From Trichocoleus sp. FACHB-40 (GTDB taxonomy: Bacteria; Cyanobacteriota; Cyanobacteriia; Cyanobacteriales; FACHB-T130): a DNA stretch of 40,978 bases. Where the stretch lies: NCBI RefSeq assembly GCF_014695915.1, contig NZ_JACJPF010000117.1, forward strand, positions 1-40,978. Reading direction: 5' to 3'. Below the pieces are notes generated by a model. That model was not told the DNA's origin and ran no database searches. It saw nothing but the letters and a program-made list of their open reading frames with translations. Positions within the stretch are counted from its first letter, which is position 1; each line of letters opens with the position of its first letter. Positions 8,368 to 15,366 of this stretch are shown here, piece after piece. A program made the position numbers and the translations under genes.

Positions 8368-9486
8368 ATGAGAAAGAAGGGAGGGCAGTTAGTATTAATA
8401 GAGGTGGGGGTGGTCGTGGCGATCGCTCTTATTTTAATCTTGGTGATGCCAGTGGTTCTTTCTGGGTTTCGTCTCACTTTGTTGGGGCGATTTTTGGCGT
8501 TAGCGATCGCTGCTTTGGGTATTGATTTAATCTGGGGCTACACTGGTATGCTCAGTTTGGGGCATGGGGTATTTTTTGCCCTTGGCGGTTACGCTTTGGG
8601 GATGCACTTGCAATTAGCGCCTTTGAATGGCGGTTTACCAGAATTTATGTCACTCTATGGGGTAACAGAGTTGCCTTGGTTTTGGCAGCCGTTTTACTCG
8701 CTTGGCTTGACTGCTTTGGCTGTGGTAATAATTCCAGCTATATTAGCCGCAATTTTGGGATATTTGGTATTTCGCAACCGCATTCGCGGCGTATACTTTT
8801 CGATTTTAACTCAAGCAGCAACAATTGTTTTTTTCAACTTCTTCAACGGGCAGCAAAAACTTTTTAACGGCACCAATGGTTTAACTAACTTTAAAACTAT
8901 TTTGGGAGCAACTGTCAGTGATAGTAAGACGCAGCTTGTTTTCTACACTCTCACGGTGTTGTTTTTAGTGGCATCTTATGTTCTGTGTCGCTGGTTGACA
9001 AAGGATCGTTTTGGACGCTTGCTAATTGCTATTCGAGATGATGAAAGCCGCGTGCGTTTTTCTGGCTATAACCCTACTGGATATAAAGTGATTGTATTTG
9101 CAATTTCCGCTGCTTTAGCGGGAATCGCTGGTGCCTTATTCACTATCCAAACAGGTTTAATTTCTCCGAAAGCGATGGATATTGCTTTTTCGATTGAAAT
9201 GGTAATTTGGGTAGCAGTGGGAGGTCGTGCTACTTTGGTAGGCGCAATACTAGGAACACTGGTGGTAAACTTTGGCAAGAGTTTTTTGAGCGAAAAATAT
9301 CCGGATAGTTGGCTATTTTTCCAAGGTGCCTTATTCCTAATTGTAGTGACAGTTCTTCCCGATGGTTTGATTGGCTGGCTGCGATATCAAGGTTTGGATA
9401 GAATGCGATCGCTCTTTGGATTCCGTAAACAAGTCGCCACATATCCTAGCCTGGAAGCAGAAATTAGCACTCAGAATGATGAGTAA
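8368..9486 (+). CDS. urtC: Urea ABC transporter permease UrtC
   Basis: Second membrane subunit of the importer, LivM type. The 372 residues include a first helix at about residues 9-28, the LivM hallmark GIDLIWGYTGMLSLGHGVFFALGG (given in part: WGYTGMLSLGHGVFF), and the cytoplasmic ATPase-contact loop IRDDESRVRFSGYNPTGYKV. The C-terminal segment VAVGGRATLVGAILGTLVVN is also conserved. It pairs with UrtB as a heterodimer and sits between urtB and urtD on the same strand. HIP1 sites are normal for the genome, so nothing suggests recent transfer. Confidence 0.95.
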   Translation: MRKKGGQLVLIEVGVVVAIALILILVMPVVLSGFRLTLLGRFLALAIAALGIDLIWGYTGMLSLGHGVFFALGGYALGMHLQLAPLNGGLPEFMSLYGVTELPWFWQPFYSLGLTALAVVIIPAILAAILGYLVFRNRIRGVYFSILTQAATIVFFNFFNGQQKLFNGTNGLTNFKTILGATVSDSKTQLVFYTLTVLFLVASYVLCRWLTKDRFGRLLIAIRDDESRVRFSGYNPTGYKVIVFAISAALAGIAGALFTIQTGLISPKAMDIAFSIEMVIWVAVGGRATLVGAILGTLVVNFGKSFLSEKYPDSWLFFQGALFLIVVTVLPDGLIGWLRYQGLDRMRSLFGFRKQVATYPSLEAEISTQNDE

Positions 9487-9584
9487 AGTTTTTACCGCAA
9501 AGGACAACAGAGGTAAATGCAAAGTTATTGCTCATTCTCTGTCAAACTCTGCGCCTTCCTTTGCATCAATTTGCGTTAGAAAAT
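9487..9584 (+). repeat. Heptad repeat between urtC and urtD
   Basis: Contains ACCGCAAAGGACAACAGAGG and, in the opposite sense, CTCTGCGCCTTCCTTTGC then TTTGCGTTAG, so the two halves could pair as a long imperfect hairpin. It belongs to the same CGCAGAG-type family as the gaps before urtC and ureC. An in-frame ATG upstream in this gap would extend urtD by 19 residues of repeat-encoded peptide, which is unlikely to be translated. Confidence 0.55.
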
Positions 9585-10334
9585 ATGAACAATAAAATAC
9601 TAGAAACTGAAAATGTAACTGTTAGTTTTGATGGGTTTAAAGCACTAAATCACCTCAATTTCAACATGGATGTTGGAGAATTGCGAGTGGTAATTGGCCC
9701 CAATGGTGCAGGTAAAACGACATTTCTGGATGTCATTACTGGCAAGGTAAAACCGACAGAAGGGCGAGTGCTATTCAAGGGGAGAAATGTCAAAGCTTTC
9801 TCAGAATATCAAATCGCCCGTTTGGGAATTGGTCGCAAATTCCAAACCCCCCGCATTTACTTGAATCTAACACCACGCGAAAATTTAGAAATCGCTTGCA
9901 ACCGCAATAAAAATGCTCTCTTTACCCTATTTAGTCGTCCCTCTAGTGCTGAACAGTGCAAAGCGATCGCGTTGCTAGAAACCATTGGGTTGACGGCTAA
10001 ATCAGATATCCTTGCTGGGTTACTTTCTCACGGAGAAAAGCAACGTCTGGAAATTGGGATGTTAGTCGCTCAATCTCCTGATTTGTTGCTTGTTGATGAA
10101 CCTGTGGCTGGGTTAACTGATGAAGAGACTGAAAATATTGGTAATTTACTTTTAGCTCTAGCTCAAAGTCATTCTATTCTGGTGATTGAGCATGATATGG
10201 AATTTGTCCGCCAAATTGCCCGTAAAGTTACGGTACTGCACGAGGGTTCAGTCTTGTGTGAAGGAACCATTGAGGAAGTGCAGAATGATCCTCGCGTAAT
10301 TGAAGTTTATTTGGGACAGCAATTAGTGTCTTGA
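9585..10334 (+). CDS. urtD: Urea ABC transporter ATP-binding protein UrtD
   Basis: One of two ATPases of the urea importer, LivG type. Start chosen at the ATG giving MNNKILETENVTVSFDGF, because the 19 codons upstream lie in a heptad repeat and have no family counterpart; this gives 249 residues. Walker A is GPNGAGKTT, the signature is the degenerate LLSHGEKQRLEIG typical of UrtD and LivG, Walker B is LLLVDEPVAGLT, and the switch histidine lies in LVIEHDMEFV. urtE follows after 18 bases. Confidence 0.95.
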   Translation: MNNKILETENVTVSFDGFKALNHLNFNMDVGELRVVIGPNGAGKTTFLDVITGKVKPTEGRVLFKGRNVKAFSEYQIARLGIGRKFQTPRIYLNLTPRENLEIACNRNKNALFTLFSRPSSAEQCKAIALLETIGLTAKSDILAGLLSHGEKQRLEIGMLVAQSPDLLLVDEPVAGLTDEETENIGNLLLALAQSHSILVIEHDMEFVRQIARKVTVLHEGSVLCEGTIEEVQNDPRVIEVYLGQQLVS

Positions 10335-10352
10335 TGTTGAATTAAAATTCAA

Positions 10353-11051
10353 ATGCTGCAAATTACTGGTTTAAATGTCTACTACGGTGAAAGTCACATT
10401 CTCTGGGATGTAGATTTGAGCGTACCTGCGGGAGAGATGGTTTGTTTAATTGGCCGCAACGGCGTTGGTAAAACTACTTTACTCAAGACAATTATGGGGT
10501 TAATAAAGCCCCGCACAGGCACGATTACTTTTGCAGGTAATCTGATAAATGCCAACTCGACCGATCAAAGAGCAAAGCTGGGGATGGGCTACGTTCCTCA
10601 AGGACGAGAGATTATCCCACGTTTGACAGTGAAGGAAAATCTGTTGCTAGGTTTGGAAGCTAGACGCGATCGCGCTCGCAGTCAAGAAATACCAGAGGAA
10701 ATCTTTGCCCTTTTTCCAGTCTTAAAATCCATGCTTTCGCGGATGGGTGGCGACTTGAGTGGAGGACAACAACAACAACTAGCGATCGCACGCGCTTTGA
10801 TGGGAAAACCGCAGCTACTCGTATTAGACGAACCCACCGAAGGCATCCAACCATCTATCATTTTGGAGATAGAAGCCGCAGTGCGCCGGATTGTTGAATC
10901 TACAGGAATTTCTGTTTTATTAGTAGAACAGCACTTGCATTTTGTGCGCCAAGCAGATCGCTATTATGCAATGCAAAAAGGCGGCATTGTTGCCTCTGGT
11001 TCTACTAGCGAATTGAGCCAAGATGTGATTGAGAGATTTCTCGCAGTGTAA
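10353..11051 (+). CDS. urtE: Urea ABC transporter ATP-binding protein UrtE
   Basis: Second ATPase of the importer, LivF type, 232 residues. Walker A is GRNGVGKTTLLKT, the signature LSGGQQQQLAIARAL, Walker B LLVLDEPTEGIQPSI, and the switch histidine lies in LLVEQHLHFV. The GYVPQGREIIPRLTVKENLL segment with the Q-loop is characteristic of LivF/UrtE. It closes the urtABCDE set. The 85-base gap to the Uma2 gene downstream has no obvious terminator hairpin. Confidence 0.95.
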   Translation: MLQITGLNVYYGESHILWDVDLSVPAGEMVCLIGRNGVGKTTLLKTIMGLIKPRTGTITFAGNLINANSTDQRAKLGMGYVPQGREIIPRLTVKENLLLGLEARRDRARSQEIPEEIFALFPVLKSMLSRMGGDLSGGQQQQLAIARALMGKPQLLVLDEPTEGIQPSIILEIEAAVRRIVESTGISVLLVEQHLHFVRQADRYYAMQKGGIVASGSTSELSQDVIERFLAV

Positions 11052-11136
11052 CGGCGCGGCCAGCTTTGCACAGAATAGGACAGCTAGATTGTCTAAAAAC
11101 GATACCATTGACTTGTAACAGGCAATCTTACGAATC

Positions 11137-11682
11137 TTGATGGCTACCACTACGCAACGCCTTGCACTGCAAGACTTCCTGAAGCTGCCGAATATTGAGG
11201 AGTCCCCAGCTTGGGAGTTTGTGGACGGACAAGCCAATCAAAAACCTATGCCCACAGCCTTCCACAGCATCTTGCAAAAACGCCTGACGGCTGCAATTGA
11301 CCAAGCGGACTCACCCTATGAAGCTTTTCCAGAGTTGCGCTGTATTTTAAGTAATAATTCCGTCGTTCCTGACATTACAGTTATCTACCAAGATCGAGTT
11401 CCTTCTGAGAATGTCGCTGTTGAAGGTGCGCCTGATTGGATGATTGAAATCCTCTCTCCTGACCAAAGCACTACTAAATTGATTGCCAAGATTCAAACTT
11501 GCTTGCAGGAGGGGACACAGCTAGGGTGGCTGATCGATCTGACAGAACGGGTGATTATAATCCTGTGGCCCGATAATCGGATTGCTTTGTTGAGAAGTAG
11601 CGATCGCTTGCCTGTCCCCCAGGATATCCCATTAGAATTGACAGTTGAGCAAGTATTTGGCTGGTTACGGCGGGGAAGCTAA
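11137..11682 (+). CDS. Uma2 family (DUF820) putative endonuclease
   Basis: A 181-residue member of the Uma2 family, predicted PD-(D/E)XK nucleases greatly expanded in cyanobacteria; biological role unknown. The fold's acidic residues are seen in NNSVVPDITVIYQ and PDWMIEILSPDQST, followed by the helix with LIAKIQTCLQEGTQLGWLID. A second family member lies 186 bases downstream and shares the ELRC..VPD and PDW.IEILSPDQS segments, so they look like diverged tandem paralogues. Many cyanobacterial Uma2 genes sit in mobile or accessory regions, as here next to a broken toxin-antitoxin locus. Confidence 0.85.
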   Translation: MMATTTQRLALQDFLKLPNIEESPAWEFVDGQANQKPMPTAFHSILQKRLTAAIDQADSPYEAFPELRCILSNNSVVPDITVIYQDRVPSENVAVEGAPDWMIEILSPDQSTTKLIAKIQTCLQEGTQLGWLIDLTERVIIILWPDNRIALLRSSDRLPVPQDIPLELTVEQVFGWLRRGS

Positions 11683-11774
11683 GGATGCGCGATCACAAGT
11701 ATCAATAGTTGTGGTGGGTAATGCTCACCCTGCGTAGCTATAGCAATTCTCGATTGAATGCGATACATCTGTAG

Positions 11775-11795
11775 GGGCATGGCAATGCCATGCCC
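11775..11795. repeat. GGGCATGGC palindrome between Uma2 genes
   Basis: GGGCATGGC-AAT-GCCATGCCC is a perfect 9-base-pair hairpin, extended by TA on both sides. The sentence-like element GTAGGGGCATGGCAATGCC is a common dispersed repeat in cyanobacterial genomes. A smaller inverted repeat, CGATATAT/ATATATCG, lies at 11829-11849 just before the next gene. Either may separate transcription of the two Uma2 genes. Confidence 0.6.
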
Positions 11796-11868
11796 TATCA
11801 AGCGTGTGTGGCTTGAACGTCAGAACCGCGATATATTCCATATATATCGGCACCCGAAGTAACCTCAA

Positions 11869-12432
11869 ATGGTACAAACATCCGCTAAACCTCTTACTTT
11901 AGAAGAGTTTCTCAAGCTACCAGAAACCAAACCCGCCAGCGAGTACATTGACAGTCAAATTATACAAAAACCAATGCCGCAGGGAGAACATAGCACTATC
12001 CAAGGTGAACTAATTATTGCTGTTAATACTGTCGTTAAGCCCAAGAAAGTTGCACGGGCATTTCCAGAACTGCGGTGTACGTTTGGTGGACGGTCAATCG
12101 TGCCAGATGTAGCAATATTTACCTGGGAGAGAATTCCCCGCAAGGAAAATGGCGGTGTAGCGAATGTATTTCAAGTGGCTCCTGATTGGATAATTGAAAT
12201 TTTATCTCCCGACCAAAGCGCTACAAAAGTTATCAAAAAAATTCTGCATTCTCTCAATAATGAAACACAGATGGGTTGGCTAATTGATCCAAACGAACAA
12301 ACTATATTTGTTTATCAACCTAAGCAACAGCCAGAGGTGTTTGACGAACCAGAACAGCTACTTCCCGTCCCTTCATTTGCTAGAGAACTCCACTTGACGG
12401 TAGGCAACGTATTTGGCTGGCTGTTAGAATAG
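11869..12432 (+). CDS. Uma2 family (DUF820) putative endonuclease
   Basis: A 187-residue Uma2 protein, related to the one just upstream. The active-site-like acidic residues are in GGRSIVPDVAIFTWERIP and PDWIIEILSPDQSATKVI, with a following KKILHSLNNETQMGWLID. The N terminus KPLTLEEFLKLPETKPASEY is the usual Uma2 opening. Predicted to be a metal-dependent nuclease of the PD-(D/E)XK fold; no substrate is known. The gene starts at the ATG after a palindromic gap and is followed by about 100 bases before the next gene. Confidence 0.87.
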   Translation: MVQTSAKPLTLEEFLKLPETKPASEYIDSQIIQKPMPQGEHSTIQGELIIAVNTVVKPKKVARAFPELRCTFGGRSIVPDVAIFTWERIPRKENGGVANVFQVAPDWIIEILSPDQSATKVIKKILHSLNNETQMGWLIDPNEQTIFVYQPKQQPEVFDEPEQLLPVPSFARELHLTVGNVFGWLLE

Positions 12433-12536
12433 CAGCTTGTGAGGATGTGTGATGATAACCAGGAACTACCGTTCGCCAATCAACTAACCAGTAATCTAAT
12501 TAATTAAAGCAATTGTATTGCTAGTAGGATTAAAAC

Positions 12537-12986
12537 ATGAATTTAGACAATCTCAAATGGATTAAGTATGTTAACGACCAAGGTGGCAAGGATTGGGCAT
12601 ACGAGGAAGAGAAACTTCATAATATTTTTCCCCTTAACTGGAAAGCAGACCAGATAGAGAATGCCGCAAAAGTTCAGTGCGGCGATCTAATACTTCTACT
12701 CCAGAAGGGATTGGTTACTCATTTGGTCGAAGTCAGTGATGATAAACCGTGTAAGGGAGACGATAGCGAATGGGGAGTTGTTCGCCAAGTAAAAGTTATG
12801 TGGATTGCGAATCTCAAGGATGAAAACTGTATTCCCAGGCAGCGCGACTTGTTTGGGTATTCGCACAAAGGATATGCAGGCGGAACGGTCAAAAAGCTGG
12901 AAAAATTGGAGGATATTCCTCCAACTTGGCATTCGCTTGATATTTTTCGGCGGCACGTTGCAGGACTGCTACGATTAACCGATTAG
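12537..12986 (+). CDS. Hypothetical protein, possible PUA/EVE-like fold
   Basis: Not recognised as a named family. The 149-residue soluble protein has WIKYVNDQGGKDWAYEEE, then CGDLILLLQKGLVTHLVEVSDD, a beta-rich central part containing GVVRQVKVMWIANL, and RDLFGYSHKGYAGGTVKKLE. The alternation of short strands with a 'gDlillyqkg..thlveV' pattern resembles PUA-like domains such as EVE, which bind modified bases, but this is only a pattern impression. It has no signal or membrane segment. It lies between a Uma2 gene and a decayed toxin-antitoxin locus, an accessory setting. Confidence 0.6.
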   Translation: MNLDNLKWIKYVNDQGGKDWAYEEEKLHNIFPLNWKADQIENAAKVQCGDLILLLQKGLVTHLVEVSDDKPCKGDDSEWGVVRQVKVMWIANLKDENCIPRQRDLFGYSHKGYAGGTVKKLEKLEDIPPTWHSLDIFRRHVAGLLRLTD

Positions 12987-13029
12987 CGATCGCTCCAACA
13001 AATTAAAGTCGAGGCGCGATCGCGCTTTC

Positions 13030-13138
13030 TGGATGACCACGCTAACTGCGCGATCGCTCTATTGCTAGTGGGTAGGATTCTTGCAGGGAAGAATCAGTTT
13101 GGATGACCACGTTAACTGTGCGATCGCTCTATTGCTAG
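13030..13138. repeat. 39-base imperfect direct repeat, two copies 70 bases apart
   Basis: TGGATGACCACGCTAACTG at 13030 begins a 39-base unit ending in CGATCGCTCTATTGCTAG; a second copy starts at 13100 and differs only by two C-to-T changes. Each unit contains a HIP1-like GCGATCGC core. The second copy ends 30 bases before the antitoxin ATG, so the pair could hold its promoter or operators; a small tandem duplication is the simpler explanation. Confidence 0.75.
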
Positions 13139-13168
13139 ACTGTGGATAACCTCAAATTCTATGTGATT

Positions 13169-13402
13169 ATGGTATCGATTGAGCAACTGATGAAAGAAGC
13201 TTTATCTTTGCCGAGTGCGTCGAGAGCGCTTCTGGCAGAAAAGCTAGTTGAAAGCCTTGAATTCGACGTAGACGAAACGATTCAAACACTTTGGACAACT
13301 GAAGCCAAGAATCGTAAAGACGAGATCCGAAGTGGTGCAGTTCAGCCACTTCCTGGGGAAGAAGCGTTGGCTGAGGTAAGGCGACTCCTAGAGCAATATT
13401 GA
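13169..13402 (+). CDS. Orphan antitoxin of the TIGR02574 addiction-module family
   Basis: A 77-residue protein matching the 'putative addiction module component' family, whose members neutralise RelE/ParE-type toxins encoded just downstream. Family features: EALSLPSASRALLAEKLVES, then ETIQTLWTTEAKNRKDEI and RSGAVQPLPGEEALAEVRRL. The ATG is preferred over a GTG nine codons upstream, because the family begins right before SIEQLMKEAL. The antitoxin looks complete, but the expected toxin gene is missing; only its last codons appear to remain immediately downstream. The stop codon lies in a GAGCAATATT tandem duplication. Confidence 0.8.
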   Translation: MVSIEQLMKEALSLPSASRALLAEKLVESLEFDVDETIQTLWTTEAKNRKDEIRSGAVQPLPGEEALAEVRRLLEQY

Positions 13403-13409
13403 GCAATAT

Positions 13410-13496
13410 TTCATTCTAATTGTGGTAGTGATGCACTGTAGTCGAGAACCTGGGTACTCGAAAGATAGAGTTATACAAAAACCACTGGATGTTTGA
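13410..13496 (+). pseudogene. C-terminal remnant of a RelE/ParE-type toxin
   Basis: Directly after the antitoxin, one frame reads ILIVVVMHCSREPGYSKDRV and stops at TGA. This matches the conserved C-terminal strand and tail of RelE/ParE toxins partnered with TIGR02574 antitoxins (pattern: hydrophobic strand, V-M-H, x-x-R-x-P-G-Y-W-x-x-R); here one arginine and the tryptophan are altered. There is no start codon and the first 60-70 residues of the toxin are absent, so a deletion fused the antitoxin end to the toxin end. A GAGCAATATT duplication lies at the junction. Called by motif only. Confidence 0.6.
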
Positions 13497-13512
13497 AGAG
13501 TTACTGCAACTT

Positions 13513-13566
13513 TGATATATGCGATCGCTTCCATAAATTTAGGGAAAAGTGCGATCGCATATATCA
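13513..13566. repeat. 16-base perfect inverted repeat containing HIP1 sites
   Basis: TGATATATGCGATCGC and GCGATCGCATATATCA are exact inverted copies separated by 22 bases, and TTCC/GGAA inside the loop adds four pairs. It follows the broken toxin tail and precedes the DUF308 gene by about 110 bases. It may terminate transcription or be a small foldback element; there is no T-run. Confidence 0.7.
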
Positions 13567-13676
13567 GCAGGTAGAGCTTGATATAGCAGAGTGGTCTATC
13601 TTAAGACTCTACCCAGTTCTTGAGAAATTTTCTAGCGTGAAGGTATAGCTCACTCAAGCATAGAAAAAAGATTTTT

Positions 13677-14246
13677 ATGACAACCGACGTTTCTACTGAC
13701 ATCAACAAGAACAAAAATATTAATGGATCGCTTTTAACTGGCGCTCTCTTGATTGTTTTGGGGATACTTGCGATCGCTGTACCTAACGTATCGACAATTG
13801 TCGCTGAGACTTGGATTGCTTTGATCCTATCTAGCGCGGGAGTTGCCAAGGCAGTCTACGCCTTTCAAACCCGCGATCAAGGCGCTTTCATTTGGAAACT
13901 CTTATTGAGCGTCCTCTACATTGCCACAGGCGTGATGCTATTCTTTTACCCCTTAACAGGTGTCCTGACACTGACCCTGTTGCTAGGTAGCTTTTTGTTG
14001 ACAGAAGGCGTATTCAACCTAATCCTGGCATTCCGGGTGCGTCCGCAACAGAATTGGACATGGGTGCTGACAGATGGGATTATTACGCTGGTGCTGGGTG
14101 CAATGATTTGGTTCCAGTGGCCCTTCAATGCGTCTTGGCTGATTGGGACGCTAGTTGGTGCAAGCGTTCTCTCCACAGGGGTTTCCCGCGTGATGCTGTC
14201 GCTTAATGCGCGTTCTGCCTTGAATCAGTCTAACCAAGCTGCTTGA
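13677..14246 (+). CDS. HdeD/DUF308 family membrane protein
   Basis: A 189-residue polytopic membrane protein with about six hydrophobic segments: LLTGALLIVLGILAIAVP, a second around TWIALILSSAGVAKAVYAF, then WKLLLSVLYIATGVMLFFYP, LTLTLLLGSFLLTEGVFNLI, WVLTDGIITLVLGAMIWFQW and WLIGTLVGASVLSTGVSRVM. The repeated G-x-L-x-I-x-G-x-x-x-I pattern and the two-fold repeat are typical of DUF308, to which HdeD, an acid-resistance protein of enteric bacteria, belongs. The role in cyanobacteria is unknown; acid resistance should not be assumed. A 10-base-pair hairpin follows. Confidence 0.85.
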   Translation: MTTDVSTDINKNKNINGSLLTGALLIVLGILAIAVPNVSTIVAETWIALILSSAGVAKAVYAFQTRDQGAFIWKLLLSVLYIATGVMLFFYPLTGVLTLTLLLGSFLLTEGVFNLILAFRVRPQQNWTWVLTDGIITLVLGAMIWFQWPFNASWLIGTLVGASVLSTGVSRVMLSLNARSALNQSNQAA

Positions 14247-14272
14247 GTCTAAAACTCTGTAATCTGGCGTAA

Positions 14273-14305
14273 GGCGGGTAATGCACTGCAAGAAAATTAC
14301 CCGCC
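14273..14305 (+). terminator. Hairpin after the HdeD-like gene
   Basis: GGCGGGTAAT and ATTACCCGCC pair over 10 bases with a 13-base loop, 27 bases after the stop of the membrane protein gene. No T-run follows, so termination strength is unclear. The hairpin covers the ATG of a short open frame (14281-14496), which argues against that frame being a gene. Confidence 0.55.
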
Positions 14306-14546
14306 ATCTCGACAGAAGCGATCGCATCCTGATTAACTTCTTATTCTTAACCAGCCAAAAATTTGCTCCGCTGTCAATTGAAGAGGAACACTGTCTAAAA
14401 CAGCTAAACGATGGTTTTCTTGACACAATCCTGATTGTTGGTTTGGTAGGAAAATTAGTACAGAGCGATCGCCTGCGCCGCAAATCCCGCAGATGAGTAG
14501 CGCCTATATGCCAAGATCAACAGAGTAGCGATCGCAAACCTGATCA
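14306..14546 (+). other. Gap without a supported gene
   Basis: Holds a 71-codon open frame whose start lies in the preceding hairpin and whose product has no recognisable feature; it is treated as non-coding. Several GCGATCGC HIP1 sites are present. No promoter could be singled out for the downstream gene. Confidence 0.4.
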
Positions 14547-14960
14547 ATGTCTTCAACTCATCCTCCTCTCGATATTCGATTCCAACGCCTGCGCGAGGTA
14601 CGTGCTGCACTACTGCGCCTTCATAAAAGACTACTCGATTCCGAGCGTGAGGGTTACGAGCAGTCTCACGGACGCATTCGGTCAAACGGAGAGTTTCTTC
14701 GGCTTGTTCTCGAAGATGAATGGTTTACCTGGCTGCGTCCGTTCTCTCAATTTATCGTCAAGATTGACGAAGCCTTGAGTCCAAAAGAGTCTATAACATT
14801 ACAAAAAGCTGACGAGCTGTTAAAGGAAGCTAGTTCCTTGCTTACTCCTTCAGAAGAAGGAAGCGACCGAGAGCAGCGTTACTATCAAGCCATTCAACGC
14901 GATCCAGACATTGCATTCATGCACGCACAAATATCAAGCCTATTAGCGACTGAGAGTTAA
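14547..14960 (+). CDS. Conserved hypothetical helical protein
   Basis: Not assigned to a named family. The 137-residue, charged and mostly helical protein contains RFQRLREVRAALLRLHKRLL, then FLRLVLEDEWFTWLRPFSQF and IVKIDEALSPKESITLQKAD, with the C-terminal DPDIAFMHAQISSLLATES. No signal, membrane segment or metal motif is visible. The steady codon use and the clear amphipathic helices support a real gene. It is convergent with fmdB, with 25 bases between the stops. Similar short proteins occur in cyanobacteria and proteobacteria, from memory. Confidence 0.7.
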   Translation: MSSTHPPLDIRFQRLREVRAALLRLHKRLLDSEREGYEQSHGRIRSNGEFLRLVLEDEWFTWLRPFSQFIVKIDEALSPKESITLQKADELLKEASSLLTPSEEGSDREQRYYQAIQRDPDIAFMHAQISSLLATES

Positions 14961-14985
14961 CTAAGCTGCTTGCCTTTTGTCTAAA

Positions 14986-15261
14986 TTAATGACCTATCAT
15001 CCAAGGGCGTGCATGATGATGATTGTGGTACTTAGAGGATGATGGTTCTGTTGCTTGCGATCGCTTCGCTATCGTTGGTTCTGCACTTTGCTCCACCCGC
15101 CGCCGTAAAGCCGAAGGTGTTGTAATCAGGCCAGGTGCTGAGTAAACCCGTTTGGAGATGCGATCGCAAGTAGGACACAGCTTAGGATTAAGCGTTTCAC
15201 TCATCTTCAACCATGCCTCAAAAATACCGCAGCTTTCACATCGAAATTCGTAAAGTGGCAT
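14986..15261 (-). CDS. fmdB: FmdB family zinc-ribbon protein
   Basis: A small zinc-ribbon protein of the FmdB family, often encoded beside formamidase and named as a putative regulator. MPLYEFRCESCGIFEAWLK and LCPTCDRISKRVYSAPGLI carry the CxxC pairs that bind zinc, and the usual N-terminal 45 residues are intact. The rest is low-complexity with a histidine-rich KYHNHHHARPW end. At 91 residues it is at the normal length. It follows fmdA on the same strand with a 105-base gap that contains an AGGTTA/TAACCT inverted repeat and TAACCTT repeats. The regulatory role is from the family name only. Confidence 0.88.
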   Translation of the reverse strand: MPLYEFRCESCGIFEAWLKMSETLNPKLCPTCDRISKRVYSAPGLITTPSALRRRVEQSAEPTIAKRSQATEPSSSKYHNHHHARPWMIGH

Positions 15262-15320
15262 AACTTTATAACCTCCGTATTAGACATTTTTAGCCGATTG
15301 AAGCAGCGCTGGAAAGTTGC

Positions 15321-15339
15321 AGGTTAAAAATTCTAACCT
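15321..15339 (-). repeat. Inverted repeat between fmdA and fmdB
   Basis: AGGTTA and TAACCT pair around a 7-base loop, and additional TAACCTT-like units lie to the right, close to the fmdA stop. The tract could attenuate transcription from fmdA into fmdB or be one of the short tandem repeats common in this genome. Confidence 0.4.
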
Positions 15340-15366
15340 TCAACCTTCCAATCTTCTAACCTTTAA

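Noticed and set aside
14281-14496. A 71-codon open frame
   Set aside because: Its ATG lies within a 10-base-pair hairpin that follows the HdeD-like gene, and the product shows no recognisable pattern.
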